The notes: generated from the sequence alone by a model not told the origin. DNA of 64,000 bases from Synechococcus sp. PCC 7336 (GCF_000332275.1 NZ_CM001776.1:3351737-3415736); one strand, 5' to 3'; counted from the stretch's first letter, positions 29,813-39,872 are shown. Made by a program: numbers and translations.

Positions 29813-30114
29813 AAAAGAAGATATACAAGCCAGTTGTTTTATGGAATGAAGTCAACCGGCGGCATTGAATTAGAATCAAACTTTATGTCAATTAGAGTAA
29901 AGGAAAATCCCGGCCAGATAAAGCTATTTAACGATTCTTTACGATGGTGTCGCAGAGTACTGAAATTAGTCTCTCTCAATGGAGTGAAGCGATCGAGCGG
30001 AGCGGAGGCGGCTTGCTGACAACAGCCGCTCGGGCATTCTGAGGGAGGTGGTTTTGCGCAGATAGCGAGGAGAACCTCGTGACACACTGAGGCAAGCAGG
30101 AGGCTAGTGAAGCG
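29813..30114. other. 302-bp region before mltG
   Basis: No gene recognised. A short open frame near 29834-30019 has no family resemblance. A small hairpin, CGAGG/CCTCG, lies near 30068-30080, and the mltG ribosome-binding site GGAGG is near its right end. Confidence 0.55.
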
Positions 30115-31170
30115 ATGGGCTGGAAACGTTGGCTATTGGCAGCAGGTGTAACGACAGGCTTGGCGATCGGGGGGAGCGGACTCGCTGGTTGGTTGGGCTG
30201 GCGCTATCTCTCTGCCCCAGTGGCGGATGAATCAGCACCGGCAGAATGGGTTCGGGTCGAGGTCACTTCAGGCAGTAGCGTGCGTCAGATCGGTCGCCAG
30301 TTGGCAGCAGCAGGGGTGATTCGATCGCCTCGGGCCTGGGAACTGTGGATGCGCTGGCAAGATCTAGAACCGAAGGCGGGCACCTACGATCTCGATCCCC
30401 GTTGGACATTACCCGACATTGCAGCGGCGATCGACAGCGGTCGCGGCGTAGAAGAGCAATTTACGATCCCGGAAGGATGGCGCATTGCCCAGATGGCCGA
30501 CTATTTCGAACAACTGGGCTGGTTTGAGGCCGAAGCGTTTGTGGCCGAGACCCAAAACACCCAGCGACCCGACTTGGCTTGGTTGCCCGCCGAATTGCCC
30601 AGCCTAGAGGGCTGGTTGTTCCCCAATACCTACCAAATCCCCCTCGATCGCCGTACTCCTGCCATGGCGGTCGACATCATGTTGCGGCAGTTCGAAAGCG
30701 TTGCCTTGCCCTTGTACGAAGACTACGCTGCCCGACAGCCCGAGGGCGATCGCCTTTCGCTCTCCGAATGGGTGACTTTTGCCAGCATCGTGGAAAAAGA
30801 AGCCGTCTTGCCCTCAGAGCGCCCCGAAATCGCCGGGGTATTTGCCAATCGACTCGAACGCGGCATTCCCCTCGCCGCCGATCCCACTGTCGAATACGCC
30901 TTTAACATTCGCCAAACCCCCGATCGCCGTTTAACCTTTGCCGAAGTCAGACAGCCTTCCCCCTACAACACCTATATCAACGCGGGCCTGCCGCCGACGG
31001 CGATCGCCAGCCCCGGTCTGGCCAGCCTGGAGGCCAGCCTCAACCCCGCCGCCACTCGCAACCTCTATTTCGTCGCGCGCTATGACGGCAGCCACGTCTT
31101 CAGCGAGACCTTAGCGGATCATTTGAAGGCACAGCGACAGATTCTTGAGGGACGGCGGGGGGAAAGTTAA
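30115..31170 (+). CDS. mltG: Endolytic murein transglycosylase MltG
   Basis: 351 residues. Inner-membrane enzyme that cleaves nascent peptidoglycan strands and so sets glycan length. One membrane helix near the N-terminus (about 6-30), a LysM-like segment (VEVTSGSSVRQIGRQLAAAG) and the YceG/MltG catalytic domain with E227 in FASIVEKEA, then GVFANRLERGIPLAADPTVEYA and the final SPYNTYINAGLPPTAIASPG (as two motifs). Typical length. It precedes a YqeG-type phosphatase gene by 29 bp, a pairing common in cyanobacteria. Confidence 0.95.
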   Translation: MGWKRWLLAAGVTTGLAIGGSGLAGWLGWRYLSAPVADESAPAEWVRVEVTSGSSVRQIGRQLAAAGVIRSPRAWELWMRWQDLEPKAGTYDLDPRWTLPDIAAAIDSGRGVEEQFTIPEGWRIAQMADYFEQLGWFEAEAFVAETQNTQRPDLAWLPAELPSLEGWLFPNTYQIPLDRRTPAMAVDIMLRQFESVALPLYEDYAARQPEGDRLSLSEWVTFASIVEKEAVLPSERPEIAGVFANRLERGIPLAADPTVEYAFNIRQTPDRRLTFAEVRQPSPYNTYINAGLPPTAIASPGLASLEASLNPAATRNLYFVARYDGSHVFSETLADHLKAQRQILEGRRGES

Positions 31171-31199
31171 GTTCGAGCGCGCAGGCACCCTACAATCAA

Positions 31200-31745
31200 T
31201 TGGCAAGGAACCGCTTTCAAGCAATTGTGAACTCGATTGAGCGACTGATTCAGCTTCTCCAACCGGACATTGTGGTGGGGGGTCCCGCCACCCAGTTGCC
31301 TGCAGAAGTGCTGATTCGGCGGGGGATTCGCGGCGTCATTCTCGACATCGACAACACGATCGTGTCGGCTGCAGAGCCCGATGCCAGTCCCGAAGTGAAG
31401 GCATGGCTGGTGCAGATGGGAAACCATTTCCCCATCTGGCTAGTGAGCAACAACTGGAATACCCGCCGCATCCGTCGCATTGCCGCAGATACCGATCTCC
31501 CCTACATCAATCGCGCCATCAAACCCTCCCGCCGCGCGCTGCGTCGGGCGATCGCCGCGATGGATCTGCCCCCAGAAGGGGTCGCGATTGTGGGCGATCG
31601 CATCTTCACCGATGTGGTTGGGGGCAATCGCCTCGGCCTCCTAACCGTGTTTGTCGACCCCCTGTGCTCTCGACGCCGACCGCGCTGCTCGTTCGAACGG
31701 ACCTTCTCGTTACTTTGGGGGATAAATCTAAAGAAAACATTATGA
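31200..31745 (+). CDS. YqeG-family HAD (IIIA-type) phosphatase
   Basis: 181 residues. HAD motif I is VILDIDNTIV, motif II lies in PIWLVSNNW and motif III/IV in AIVGDRIFTDVVGGNRLGL. These proteins resemble phosphatidylglycerophosphate phosphatases, but members vary and the substrate here is not known. The TTG at 31200 is used; a GTG at 31227 is possible and neither has a clear ribosome-binding site. Follows mltG closely. Confidence 0.88.
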   Translation: MARNRFQAIVNSIERLIQLLQPDIVVGGPATQLPAEVLIRRGIRGVILDIDNTIVSAAEPDASPEVKAWLVQMGNHFPIWLVSNNWNTRRIRRIAADTDLPYINRAIKPSRRALRRAIAAMDLPPEGVAIVGDRIFTDVVGGNRLGLLTVFVDPLCSRRRPRCSFERTFSLLWGINLKKTL

Positions 31746-32122
31746 AGTATTTGCTCTCCCTTATTTTTCTGAGAAATTATTTGTGGTTTAAACGGAGCCG
31801 CCCCTCGATAAAGGCTCTGAAGTTTCAATCCCTGCCCGATATATACCCTCGCAAAGTAACTCCCTCTGATGGCAGAGGGAGTTGCTGTTTAAGCAGGATC
31901 GCAGCTCGACTTCGGCGGATCGGCTGGCGACATTCCAAAAAACTAGATAGCAGTTCTGCAGCTGTCAGACTAGATTCCGGCAGTTTCACAGGAGGCGCGG
32001 GGGCAAGCGATCGGCGGTACTATTGCGGTGGATGGGCCTGTCTGCACTAGACGCTCCTGCCTGCGCATATCTCGATCGCTCCCCCTTCCAGTCGAGCGCG
32101 CCCCTCATACCCTTGCAAATTC
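31746..32122. other. 377-bp region between the YqeG-type gene and dnaG
   Basis: No gene supported. An ORF passing through it from inside the YqeG-type gene includes the hairpin at 31858-31883 and has no family resemblance. The right half should hold the dnaG promoter. Confidence 0.6.
31858..31890 (+). terminator. Hairpin after the mltG-yqeG operon
   Basis: AACTCCCTCTG pairs perfectly with CAGAGGGAGTT around ATGG, followed by GCTGTTT. Eleven base pairs with a tetraloop, 113 bp after the stop codon. The U-tract is short. Confidence 0.6.
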
Positions 32123-34039
32123 ATGCACGCTCCGAACCTGCACCCGAAAACGGTTGAAGAGGTGCGGCAAAAGGCCGACATTGTCGAGGTCATTGCCGAA
32201 AAGGTCGTGCTGCGCAAGCAGGGCAAAAATTATCTGGGGCTCTGCCCCTTCCATCAGGATCGCAAGCCCAGCTTTAACGTCAGCCCCAGCAAGCAAATCT
32301 ATAAGTGCTTCTCCTGCGGCGAAGGGGGAGATGTCCTGCGCTTTGTCATGAAGCAAGAGGGTCTCTCCTTTAGCGATACAGTGCTGCAACTGGGTCGCCG
32401 TTACGGAGTGAACATTCAGACCCAGTCCCCCGAGAAAAAACGCGAGTACGAACAGTTTGTTTCCCGACAAGACAAGCTGTTCGAGATTTTGTATCTTGCC
32501 ACAGATTTTTACCAGCACGTCCTGCGATCGCCGCAGGGGGAGGCCGCCCGCCGCTACCTCGACAAGCGCCATATTTCGGCAGAGACTCAACAGACCTTCC
32601 AAATTGGCTTTGCCCCTCCGGGCTGGCAACCCCTCTACGAGTATTTAGTCAACCAAAAGCGGTTGCCGGTCAAGCTGCTGGAGGATGTGGGCTTGGTAAC
32701 GCCGCGATCGAACGGTCGGGGCTATTACGATCGCTTCCGCCATCGAATTATCCTGCCAATCTTCGATGCTCGCGGTCGAGTGATTGGCTTTGGCGGTCGC
32801 GCCATGGGGGACGAACAACCCAAATACCTCAATTCGCCCGAGACTGAACTGTTTGACAAGAGCCAAGTGCTCTACGGCCTCAACTTTGCCCGCGATGCGA
32901 TTTCCAAGCAAGATCGAGCGGTGGTGGTGGAGGGCTATTTCGATGTCATTTCCCTCCATCAAGCGGGGATCGAGACGGCGGTGGCGGCCTTGGGGACGGC
33001 CTTGGGACCGCAGCAGGTAAAGCAACTCCTGCGCTACAGCGAATCGAAGCAGACGATTCTCAATTTCGACGCGGATGCAGCAGGGGTGAAGGCTGCCGAA
33101 CGGGCGATCGCCTCCCTCAAAGATCTGGCTCGACGGGGGGAAATTCAGTTGCGGATCTTGACGATCCCGGCTGGCAAAGATGCAGACGAGTTTCTGCAGG
33201 AAAACAGCCGCGAGGCTTACGAGCAATTGATTCGGGACGCCCCCCTGTGGGTGGACTGGCAAATTCAGCAAGCACTCGCCGATAAGAAACTGTCCAATCC
33301 CGTCCACTTCCAGCAGGCCAGTCAGGAGGTGGTGCGCATTCTGTCAGACTTGACCGATACCATGATGCGATCGCATTACCTGCATCGGTCGGCAGAGCTG
33401 CTCAGCCGGGGCGACGGACGCTTGGCGCTGCGGCTGGAAGAAGAGTTGCGTCGCAACGTGCGCACCTATCGCTGGCGGGGCAAAGATAAACCGGTTTCAG
33501 AGCGAGCGGGCCGGTTGCAGACTTCGGAGGGGCAACTGCTGCAGATCTATCTCCACTTTGCCGAGCACCGCTGCACCATCCGCGCCGAGATGGCCGAGCG
33601 GGAGTTGCAGTTTAATTTGGCCCACCACCGCATTCTCTGGCAGAAGATTCTAGAGTTAATCGTTCACCAAGCGGCAATCGAGCAGCAGGAAGAAAGGTTG
33701 CTCAATTCGTTGCGGGCCAGTTGTGCCCACGACGAGCAATTGAATCAGCGGCTCAGCCACCTACTCTGGCTGGACGAGAATACCCGCGTGGCTCTCATGC
33801 GCCCCAAAATGGTGGTGCGGGCGGCGATCGCCAATATGGAACTGGAAATTTGCCAAAAGCGCTATCGCTACTGGACGCAGTTGTGGGATAAGGCTTATAC
33901 CGATGGCGATACCGACCTCGCCCGCATGTACCAAGGTCAAATTCAAGCGGAACACCAAAAGATTCAGACTCTGCAGAAAGCTGCTCAGCTCACCTTTGAA
34001 GAACTGGTGCAAACGCCGCTGCTGGACGGCCAGCTCTAG
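32123..34039 (+). CDS. dnaG: DNA primase DnaG
   Basis: 638 residues. Synthesises RNA primers at the replication fork and binds DnaB helicase through its C-terminus. The zinc-binding domain has C41-x2-H44 and C62-x2-C65 (CPFHQDRKPSF, KCFSCGEGGD). The TOPRIM core has VVVEGYFDVI with the catalytic glutamate E270 and NFDADAAGVKAAERAI. The C-terminal 150 residues are helical as expected for the helicase-binding part. Length is normal. It is followed after 80 bp by a secreted protein gene. Confidence 0.97.
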   Translation: MHAPNLHPKTVEEVRQKADIVEVIAEKVVLRKQGKNYLGLCPFHQDRKPSFNVSPSKQIYKCFSCGEGGDVLRFVMKQEGLSFSDTVLQLGRRYGVNIQTQSPEKKREYEQFVSRQDKLFEILYLATDFYQHVLRSPQGEAARRYLDKRHISAETQQTFQIGFAPPGWQPLYEYLVNQKRLPVKLLEDVGLVTPRSNGRGYYDRFRHRIILPIFDARGRVIGFGGRAMGDEQPKYLNSPETELFDKSQVLYGLNFARDAISKQDRAVVVEGYFDVISLHQAGIETAVAALGTALGPQQVKQLLRYSESKQTILNFDADAAGVKAAERAIASLKDLARRGEIQLRILTIPAGKDADEFLQENSREAYEQLIRDAPLWVDWQIQQALADKKLSNPVHFQQASQEVVRILSDLTDTMMRSHYLHRSAELLSRGDGRLALRLEEELRRNVRTYRWRGKDKPVSERAGRLQTSEGQLLQIYLHFAEHRCTIRAEMAERELQFNLAHHRILWQKILELIVHQAAIEQQEERLLNSLRASCAHDEQLNQRLSHLLWLDENTRVALMRPKMVVRAAIANMELEICQKRYRYWTQLWDKAYTDGDTDLARMYQGQIQAEHQKIQTLQKAAQLTFEELVQTPLLDGQL

Positions 34040-34119
34040 AACTTTAAGAACTGGGATGACTTGTCGGCTTTCGCTCCGTCACTTGCTAGGCTGATGGCTG
34101 CTGGTTTGTAGGGATAGCG

Positions 34120-35013
34120 ATGTTGAAGTTCGAGCGGGTACTGGGGTTTGGCGCGGCTGCACTCTTAGCGGCGGTGGGCTCGGCGGCTTACCCACAAGTG
34201 GAAGTGTCAGAAGTGTCGCAAGTGTCGGAACCGGAAGGGATTGCAGCGATCGCCCAAAACACCGATCGCTACACCCCCAAGATCTCTATTCTGTCTCCGC
34301 AAGCGGACGCAACCTATCCCAGCACGAGCGTGCCTCTGGAGATTCGAGTGCAGCGATTCCCGCTGGGCCTCGATGCCGACTTGGGCATCGGCATGCATCT
34401 CAAGGCGATCGTGGACAACCGAGAACCCATCGATATCTACGATTTGTCCGAACCCCTCCTGCTCGACCTCGGTCCCGGCACCCACACCATTCGAGTCGTC
34501 GCGGCCTCCCCCTGGAACGCCAGTTACCGCACCCTCGCCTCTTTCCAACACATCACTTTCCATGTCGAGGAAGCAGATAGCCAAAATTCCCCGCTGTTCC
34601 AACAGGGCACCGCACTACTGACCCTCGTCTCCCCCAGCGGCTCCTACGGCGCCGAACCCATTCTGTTGGATTACCTCGTCGATGGGGTCAATCTGGGAGC
34701 TGCCCGAGTGCGCTACACCCTCAATGGCGTCAGTACTGTCACCACTGACCGCCAACCGGTGTATCTGGAAGGCTGGCAGCCAGGGGAAAACAAACTGGTT
34801 GTCGAGCTAGTGAAGTGGGATGACCATACGGTGTTTGACAATAACGGTACCGGCTACAACCGCGTCGAGCGTACCATTATCTACAATCCAGACGGCTCCG
34901 ATACACTCTCGCAATTGGTGCGAGGGGAGTTAGCGCCGATCGATGTCAAAAGTATTCTCGGCCCCGACCCGATCGTCTATGACGAAAACGGCAACCCTCA
35001 ATTGTTGAGGTGA
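34120..35013 (+). CDS. Exported protein with beta-sandwich repeats, unknown function
   Basis: 297 residues. A signal-like N-terminus (VLGFGAAALLAAVGSAAYP) is followed by two regions with immunoglobulin-like spacing: ISILSPQADATYPSTSVPLE to HITFHVEEA, and LLTLVSPSGSYGAEPILLDY to RVERTIIYNPDG. The first has LGPGTHTIRVVAASPW, typical of Ig-like folds that bind surfaces. No enzyme motif is seen. It carries a VSEVSQVSE microrepeat just after the signal peptide. Likely a conserved cyanobacterial envelope protein, but that is inferred. Confidence 0.7.
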   Translation: MLKFERVLGFGAAALLAAVGSAAYPQVEVSEVSQVSEPEGIAAIAQNTDRYTPKISILSPQADATYPSTSVPLEIRVQRFPLGLDADLGIGMHLKAIVDNREPIDIYDLSEPLLLDLGPGTHTIRVVAASPWNASYRTLASFQHITFHVEEADSQNSPLFQQGTALLTLVSPSGSYGAEPILLDYLVDGVNLGAARVRYTLNGVSTVTTDRQPVYLEGWQPGENKLVVELVKWDDHTVFDNNGTGYNRVERTIIYNPDGSDTLSQLVRGELAPIDVKSILGPDPIVYDENGNPQLLR

Positions 35014-35555
35014 TTGCCGGTTGACGCTCGCGAACTGAAATCGCACCGGCAGAACTGTCTTCCGAGCCCTGGTAGGAACTGAGGCGAATGGCATGAAAGT
35101 GCTATCGCGCCTCCCAATGGAGACTTAGCCGGTGGATGGAACAGTCCCGCAGAGGAAGCTCCCTATTTAAGTGCCATCGCTAAGGCCGGGAGAAATTGCT
35201 CCTGAAGGGGGTACAGGCATTTAGCCAACATCCGTAAGATCGTTGAGACGTAAAGAAATCTGTCACAAATACTACTCAAGCACCGAGACTCTATAAGATC
35301 GAATATAAAGACGGCCTTAAGCATAACCGCTTTACTTCTATGCCCGTATCGAATACACCTTGTCCTATCGCTCGCAAGTTCTGGCCTTTTATCGGAAAGG
35401 CCCGCTAGCCTGCGATTGAAGTTTGACGATACCCAGCCTGTGACAATGCTGCAACCATAGTTCAGCTTCGTGACTTGGCTCATCATGCTTAATAACTGAG
35501 TATTATCCGAGCCTCGTCTGCTTTGGATAGAACTCCAACTAGCGAATTCAGTTCC
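35014..35555. other. 542-bp intergenic region with several hairpins
   Basis: No protein gene is supported; a minus-strand ORF crossing the kinase start looks spurious. Several stems are visible: TGCCGGT/ACCGGCA at 35015-35051, GAGGCG/CGCCTC at 35081-35113 with an inner GGC/GCT-type helix and GAAAG loop, and CTCCC/GGGAG near 35158-35193. Taken together this could be a structured RNA or an intron fragment. The rest up to 35555 is ordinary and should contain the kinase promoter. Confidence 0.45.
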
Positions 35556-37667
35556 ATGAATCAGCATTCTTTTCTTCCCATAGCTGTTGGTCTGTGCGTT
35601 TCAGCCGTTGCTTTGACGCAGTGGCAAATCCTTAGGGAGCGTAGGAGCAAGCATATCGAGAGCGAAATTGAGCTGGTGCTTGCCAGCATAAACGTCGAGC
35701 TAGTCGAGCACCTCGAGAAGAGAACCCTCGCTCTAGAACAGATCGCTGAACATTGGCAACTGCTCGGTCAACCTACACTGCAGAATTGGAAAGCTGAAGC
35801 AGAACAACTTGTTGAAGGCTTTGGAGAATACCAAGCCATTGCTTGGGTGGCTCCTGTTGCTGTTAACACGCAACCCCAACAAGTTCGAGAATTCATGCTT
35901 CGAGAAGAGGTGCAGACTATTTTCCCCGGGACCGATGCGAGTACACCTGATTTACTGACTTCCATCCCAACCGCCTTGGAACAGTCTTCTGAAGAGTTTA
36001 TTTTCAGATCGTTCGATCGTCAGGAATTCTTCTCGGACGTAACCGATCGAGTATTGCGCAATTTCTTCGACCAATTTTCTGTGGCTATATATAGAGAAGA
36101 TACCGAACTCTACCAACATGGAGACCAGTCGCTCCTAAAACGCTGGATCGCTGAGGAGCTTTTTGAATTTGAGGGACTCACGTGGCGCATCCAGGTGTGG
36201 CCAAAGGCGCAGTATTTTGCCGAACGCCATTCAATCTTACCTGAAGCCTTGCTGGGTCTCGAACTATTGCTGGCAATGATGCTGGCCTGGATCGTTCATC
36301 GAGATCGAGCCGCTCGGCACTTGAATGCAAACCTCGAAAAAGCAGTTCGAGACCGCACTGCTCGACTCCAGCAAGCCCTGAACTTTGAATCCGCCCTCAA
36401 AGGCATTACCGAGCGAGTACGAGACAGTTTGGACGAAGAACATATTATCCTTACAGTCCTGCAGGAATTGACGGCTACCCTCCAGGCAAACTCGTGCAAT
36501 ATTGTGTTTTACGATGAGGCCCAGACTCAAATTAGGGCTGTCTACCAATATCCCGAACAAAGTCTTTCTATTGTCCGCCCGCTCAAAGAAAGTATCTCCA
36601 AGCCCTCGCAGGAGTTTCAACCACTACCGACCAGCCAATCGATGCAATTTTGTCAGTTGGAGAGTCCCTCGCGCCAACAGCGCAGCACCATTCTTGCCTG
36701 TCCAGTGTTCGGTGAACGGCAGATTTTACTGGGGGATATCTATCTGCGCTGCCCGCTGGAGAAATCTTTTACTCAGACAGAAGTTCGTTTGGCGGAGCAG
36801 GTGGCCAGCCAATGTGCGATTGCGATTCATCAAGCCCGTTGCTATCGTTCTGCCCAACAGAAAGTAGAGTGGCTCGAGCATATCAATCATCTTAAAGACA
36901 ACTTTCTCAACACAGTATCTCACGAGCTTCGCTCTCCTCTCACTAACCTTCGAGTGGCATTGTACATGATGTCGAATGCTCCTTCTGAAGATAAAAGACA
37001 GAAATATTTTCAACTGGCATTAAAGCAATGCGAGCGGGAAGTCGAGCTGGTCAATGACCTTCTCGACCTTCAACGGATCGAAACAAGCCATTACGAACCC
37101 GAGTCAGAAGTGATTGATGCAGGTGCTTTTTTGCACGATATAGCTGAGGCTGCTGAAATTAGGGCGTTTGAGGATGGCCACGAGTTTTTAATTGATGTAT
37201 CGGAAACCTTGGGTTCTTTGCAAACTGACCCCAAGTATTTAGCAAGTGTCGTTAGAGAACTTCTCTCTAATGCCAGCAAATACACTGCTCCGGGCGGAAA
37301 GATTGAACTGCGAGCGAAGTGGATGGAAGAAGAGCTCGAGATCTGTGTGGCGAATACAGCAGAGATTCCAACTGAGGCTTTGCCCCATTTGTTTGAGAAG
37401 TTCTATCGCGTTCCTAGAATGGATCGCTGGAATAAGGGTGGGACTGGTTTGGGACTCTCTTTAGTAAAGGAGATGGTAGAACAACTAGAGGGTAAGATCG
37501 CGGTTGCACGCCAGAAAGATGTAACTGCTTTTATCGTTTGTTTGCCCCAGCTGAATACAAGTAGGAATGCGGCCTTTTCTCGCAAACCTTTAGTAAGACA
37601 GTCTAGCGACCCGAATATTTTTGAGGCTGGCGAGCTTTTGGCCTTAGGATGTCAAACCAGTGGTTAA
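35556..37667 (+). CDS. Membrane sensor histidine kinase with GAF domain
   Basis: 703 residues from the ATG at 35556; the frame is open 33 bp further. One N-terminal membrane helix (about 4-22), an extracytoplasmic sensor of about 210 residues resembling a CHASE-type domain, a second helix (LLGLELLLAMMLAWIV), a coiled linker, a GAF domain (about 280-435), then HisKA with H456 in NTVSHELRSPL and an HATPase domain with LLSNASKYT and GGTGLGLSLVKEM. No response regulator is adjacent, so it is an orphan. Signal unknown. Confidence 0.92.
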   Translation: MNQHSFLPIAVGLCVSAVALTQWQILRERRSKHIESEIELVLASINVELVEHLEKRTLALEQIAEHWQLLGQPTLQNWKAEAEQLVEGFGEYQAIAWVAPVAVNTQPQQVREFMLREEVQTIFPGTDASTPDLLTSIPTALEQSSEEFIFRSFDRQEFFSDVTDRVLRNFFDQFSVAIYREDTELYQHGDQSLLKRWIAEELFEFEGLTWRIQVWPKAQYFAERHSILPEALLGLELLLAMMLAWIVHRDRAARHLNANLEKAVRDRTARLQQALNFESALKGITERVRDSLDEEHIILTVLQELTATLQANSCNIVFYDEAQTQIRAVYQYPEQSLSIVRPLKESISKPSQEFQPLPTSQSMQFCQLESPSRQQRSTILACPVFGERQILLGDIYLRCPLEKSFTQTEVRLAEQVASQCAIAIHQARCYRSAQQKVEWLEHINHLKDNFLNTVSHELRSPLTNLRVALYMMSNAPSEDKRQKYFQLALKQCEREVELVNDLLDLQRIETSHYEPESEVIDAGAFLHDIAEAAEIRAFEDGHEFLIDVSETLGSLQTDPKYLASVVRELLSNASKYTAPGGKIELRAKWMEEELEICVANTAEIPTEALPHLFEKFYRVPRMDRWNKGGTGLGLSLVKEMVEQLEGKIAVARQKDVTAFIVCLPQLNTSRNAAFSRKPLVRQSSDPNIFEAGELLALGCQTSG

Positions 37668-37799
37668 TCCGCAGCAAAAATACCGAAATTTCCCGTAGAT
37701 CCGAGCGGGTGCTGGGGGCTAAGTTAACCCTGAAAGCAGGTTCGCTGAGAACCGTGCCAGCCCCATCATTTCAACATCGCTCGATCGCTTATCCAATTA

Positions 37800-38576
37800 T
37801 TGAGCCTGCCTGTGACCTTCCAGCTCGAATCCTACTCGGCCAATCCAGCGGCAACTGCAGCGCACCCCCCGGATTGGAGCCGGTGGCGATCGCATTTCGA
37901 ACAGAATCGGTATCGTCCCTTCCCCGAGGTTGAAACAAGCGTCGGAGTGCCTCTCCCTTGGCGCGCACCATTGGCCTGCGCTCTGGCAAAATTTCAGCTA
38001 GGCGAAGCGGGGGAAGGACGCATCGCTCGCGAGATCGACCGGGTCTGTATTGACACCATCGACCGCGACTATCGGGTTGCCCTCAAGTTATTTGTGGCGG
38101 AAGAGGGGAGACACGGGCGCATTTTGGCGGAGTTGGTGCAGCAGTTAGACGGTCAACTGCTCGATCGCAGTTGGATCGAAAGCGGGTTTGTGGCGGTACG
38201 GCGACTGGTGGGAATTCGCTTGAAGTTGATGGTATTACTGGCCGCTGAAGTGGTGGGCATTGCCTTCTATCGGCTCGTGGCAGCGCCCCTAGAGGAGGGT
38301 CCCGCGCGCTCGGCGCTGGAGGAGATTGTGGCAGACGAACAACACCATCTGGATTTCCATTGCGACTTTTTCCGCACCCAAATACAGCATTGGTGGGGAC
38401 GGGCGGCGTTTCGAGTCAGTTGGTCGCTGGTGGTTCTGCTGGCTTCGATGGCAGCGATCGCCGAATTTCATCGACCCCTGCAGCAAATGGAACAATCGCC
38501 TTTGAGGCTGGCCTCCCATTGCTTGCAGCTCGCGCGGCAGGTCTCTCGGGCGATTGACGGCAACGGGGAGATGTAA
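37800..38576 (+). CDS. Ferritin-like di-iron protein
   Basis: 258 residues. Two metal-binding pairs of the ferritin-like fold are visible: AEEGRHGRIL near residue 100 and ADEQHHLDFH near 180, in a mostly helical protein. A hydrophobic helix (WSLVVLLASMAAIAEF) lies near the C-terminus. Could be an oxidase, a hydroxylase or an iron-handling protein; no specific function is assigned. Starts are uncertain: TTG at 37800 or GTG at 37812, neither with a strong ribosome-binding site. Next gene is an iron-type alcohol dehydrogenase 81 bp downstream. Confidence 0.7.
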   Translation: MSLPVTFQLESYSANPAATAAHPPDWSRWRSHFEQNRYRPFPEVETSVGVPLPWRAPLACALAKFQLGEAGEGRIAREIDRVCIDTIDRDYRVALKLFVAEEGRHGRILAELVQQLDGQLLDRSWIESGFVAVRRLVGIRLKLMVLLAAEVVGIAFYRLVAAPLEEGPARSALEEIVADEQHHLDFHCDFFRTQIQHWWGRAAFRVSWSLVVLLASMAAIAEFHRPLQQMEQSPLRLASHCLQLARQVSRAIDGNGEM

Positions 38577-38657
38577 CTGATTCCGGTCTCGATCGGCTAT
38601 TGATGGTGGGGGCAAAAATTGTCATCATGGAGACTTACTTGCACCTGCAACTTCTCT

Positions 38658-39845
38658 ATGGTCGCGCCTTCCCCATCGGCATCTGTGCTCGTGCCCGCCC
38701 CCGCCGCAGTCTATCGCGGTTGGGATATCACCATCGATCGCGCCGCTGACATTGCCCGACTGGCGGTACGGAGATCTGGAACAGAACCCACAATCGCTAG
38801 AATTTTCTCGATTGGCGGCCAACACAGTCTCGACCTCGTGTGCCCCTCTCTCGAACGGGGATTCGAGCAATGCAATATCGCAGTGGAACATTGCTGGAGC
38901 GATCGCGGCTCTGACTGCAGCGAGTCAGAGCTGGCCCGACTGCGATCGCAAGCCAGCGACTTTGGGGCAACGGCGATTGTGGGCATTGGCGGAGGCAAGG
39001 CGATCGACACCGCCAAGCTCGTCGCCCATCAACTACAGCTCCCCATCGCCACCATTCCCACCGCCGCCGCCACCTGTGCAGCCTGGACAGCCCTGTCAAA
39101 CGTTTATTCCAATAGCGGCGCCTTTCAATACGATGTCCCCCTCGATCGCGCCCCCGATCTACTCCTGCTCGACTACGCCTGGATTCAGACCGCGCCGCCC
39201 TCTACCCTCAAAGCCGGTATCGGCGATGCCCTAGCCAAATGGTACGAAGCCTCAGTCAGCAGCAGCAGTTCTGAAGATGCCCTGACCATCGCCGCCGTTC
39301 AACAAGCGCGCGTCTTGCGGGATTTGCTCTTGCAAAAGTCAGTTGAGGCGATCGCCTGTCCCGGCAGTACTGCTTGGGTGCAAGTGGTGGATGCCTGCGT
39401 TTGTTTGGCTGGAGTGATGGGGGGCTTGGGGGGAGCGAAGTGCCGCACGGTGGCTGCCCATGCCGTTCACAACGGGCTGACCCATCTGGTGGGTCACAAG
39501 CGGCAATTACACGGAGCCAAAGTGGCCTTTGGCATTTTGGTGCAGTTGCGTCTCGAAGAAATTTTACAAGGGCGAGCCTTGGCAGCTACTGCTCGCCAGC
39601 AGCTCATCAGCTTCTACAAGCAAATCGGCCTGCCCGCCACGCTAGAAGCCCTGCAGGTGGAAGCGTTACAGGAGGGGGACGATCGCTCGACCCACTTGGC
39701 AAGCGTGGCCCAAATTGCCTGTGCCCCCAGCTCGGACATTCACCACCTTCCCTTCGCCGTTACGCCTGAAGCTCTCGTGGTGGCCATGACCACCACCCAT
39801 CTTGCCGTGTCCGCCTGCGAGCGACCGATGTTGTCCACCCCCTAA
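38658..39845 (+). CDS. Iron-containing alcohol dehydrogenase/glycerol dehydrogenase-like protein
   Basis: 395 residues from the ATG at 38658. The nucleotide site GIGGGKAIDTAKLVAHQ is that of the group III alcohol dehydrogenase/glycerol dehydrogenase fold. Metal ligands fit AGIGDALAKWYE, AAHAVHNGLTHL and HGAKVAFGILVQL. TIPTAAATCAAWTALSNVY is the typical second half of the nucleotide domain. It is a conserved cyanobacterial type whose substrate is not known to me. It ends 27 bp before the aminotransferase gene, so the two are likely cotranscribed. Confidence 0.88.
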   Translation: MVAPSPSASVLVPAPAAVYRGWDITIDRAADIARLAVRRSGTEPTIARIFSIGGQHSLDLVCPSLERGFEQCNIAVEHCWSDRGSDCSESELARLRSQASDFGATAIVGIGGGKAIDTAKLVAHQLQLPIATIPTAAATCAAWTALSNVYSNSGAFQYDVPLDRAPDLLLLDYAWIQTAPPSTLKAGIGDALAKWYEASVSSSSSEDALTIAAVQQARVLRDLLLQKSVEAIACPGSTAWVQVVDACVCLAGVMGGLGGAKCRTVAAHAVHNGLTHLVGHKRQLHGAKVAFGILVQLRLEEILQGRALAATARQQLISFYKQIGLPATLEALQVEALQEGDDRSTHLASVAQIACAPSSDIHHLPFAVTPEALVVAMTTTHLAVSACERPMLSTP

Positions 39846-39872
39846 GCGGATCTCTTCCGATACGCGATCGCC

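Noticed and set aside
31742-32050. ORF continuing past the YqeG-type phosphatase
   Set aside because: It reads through a perfect hairpin and has no family resemblance.
35163-35567. 134-codon minus-strand ORF overlapping the histidine kinase start
   Set aside because: Irregular composition, no family resemblance, crosses the structured intergenic region and the kinase promoter.
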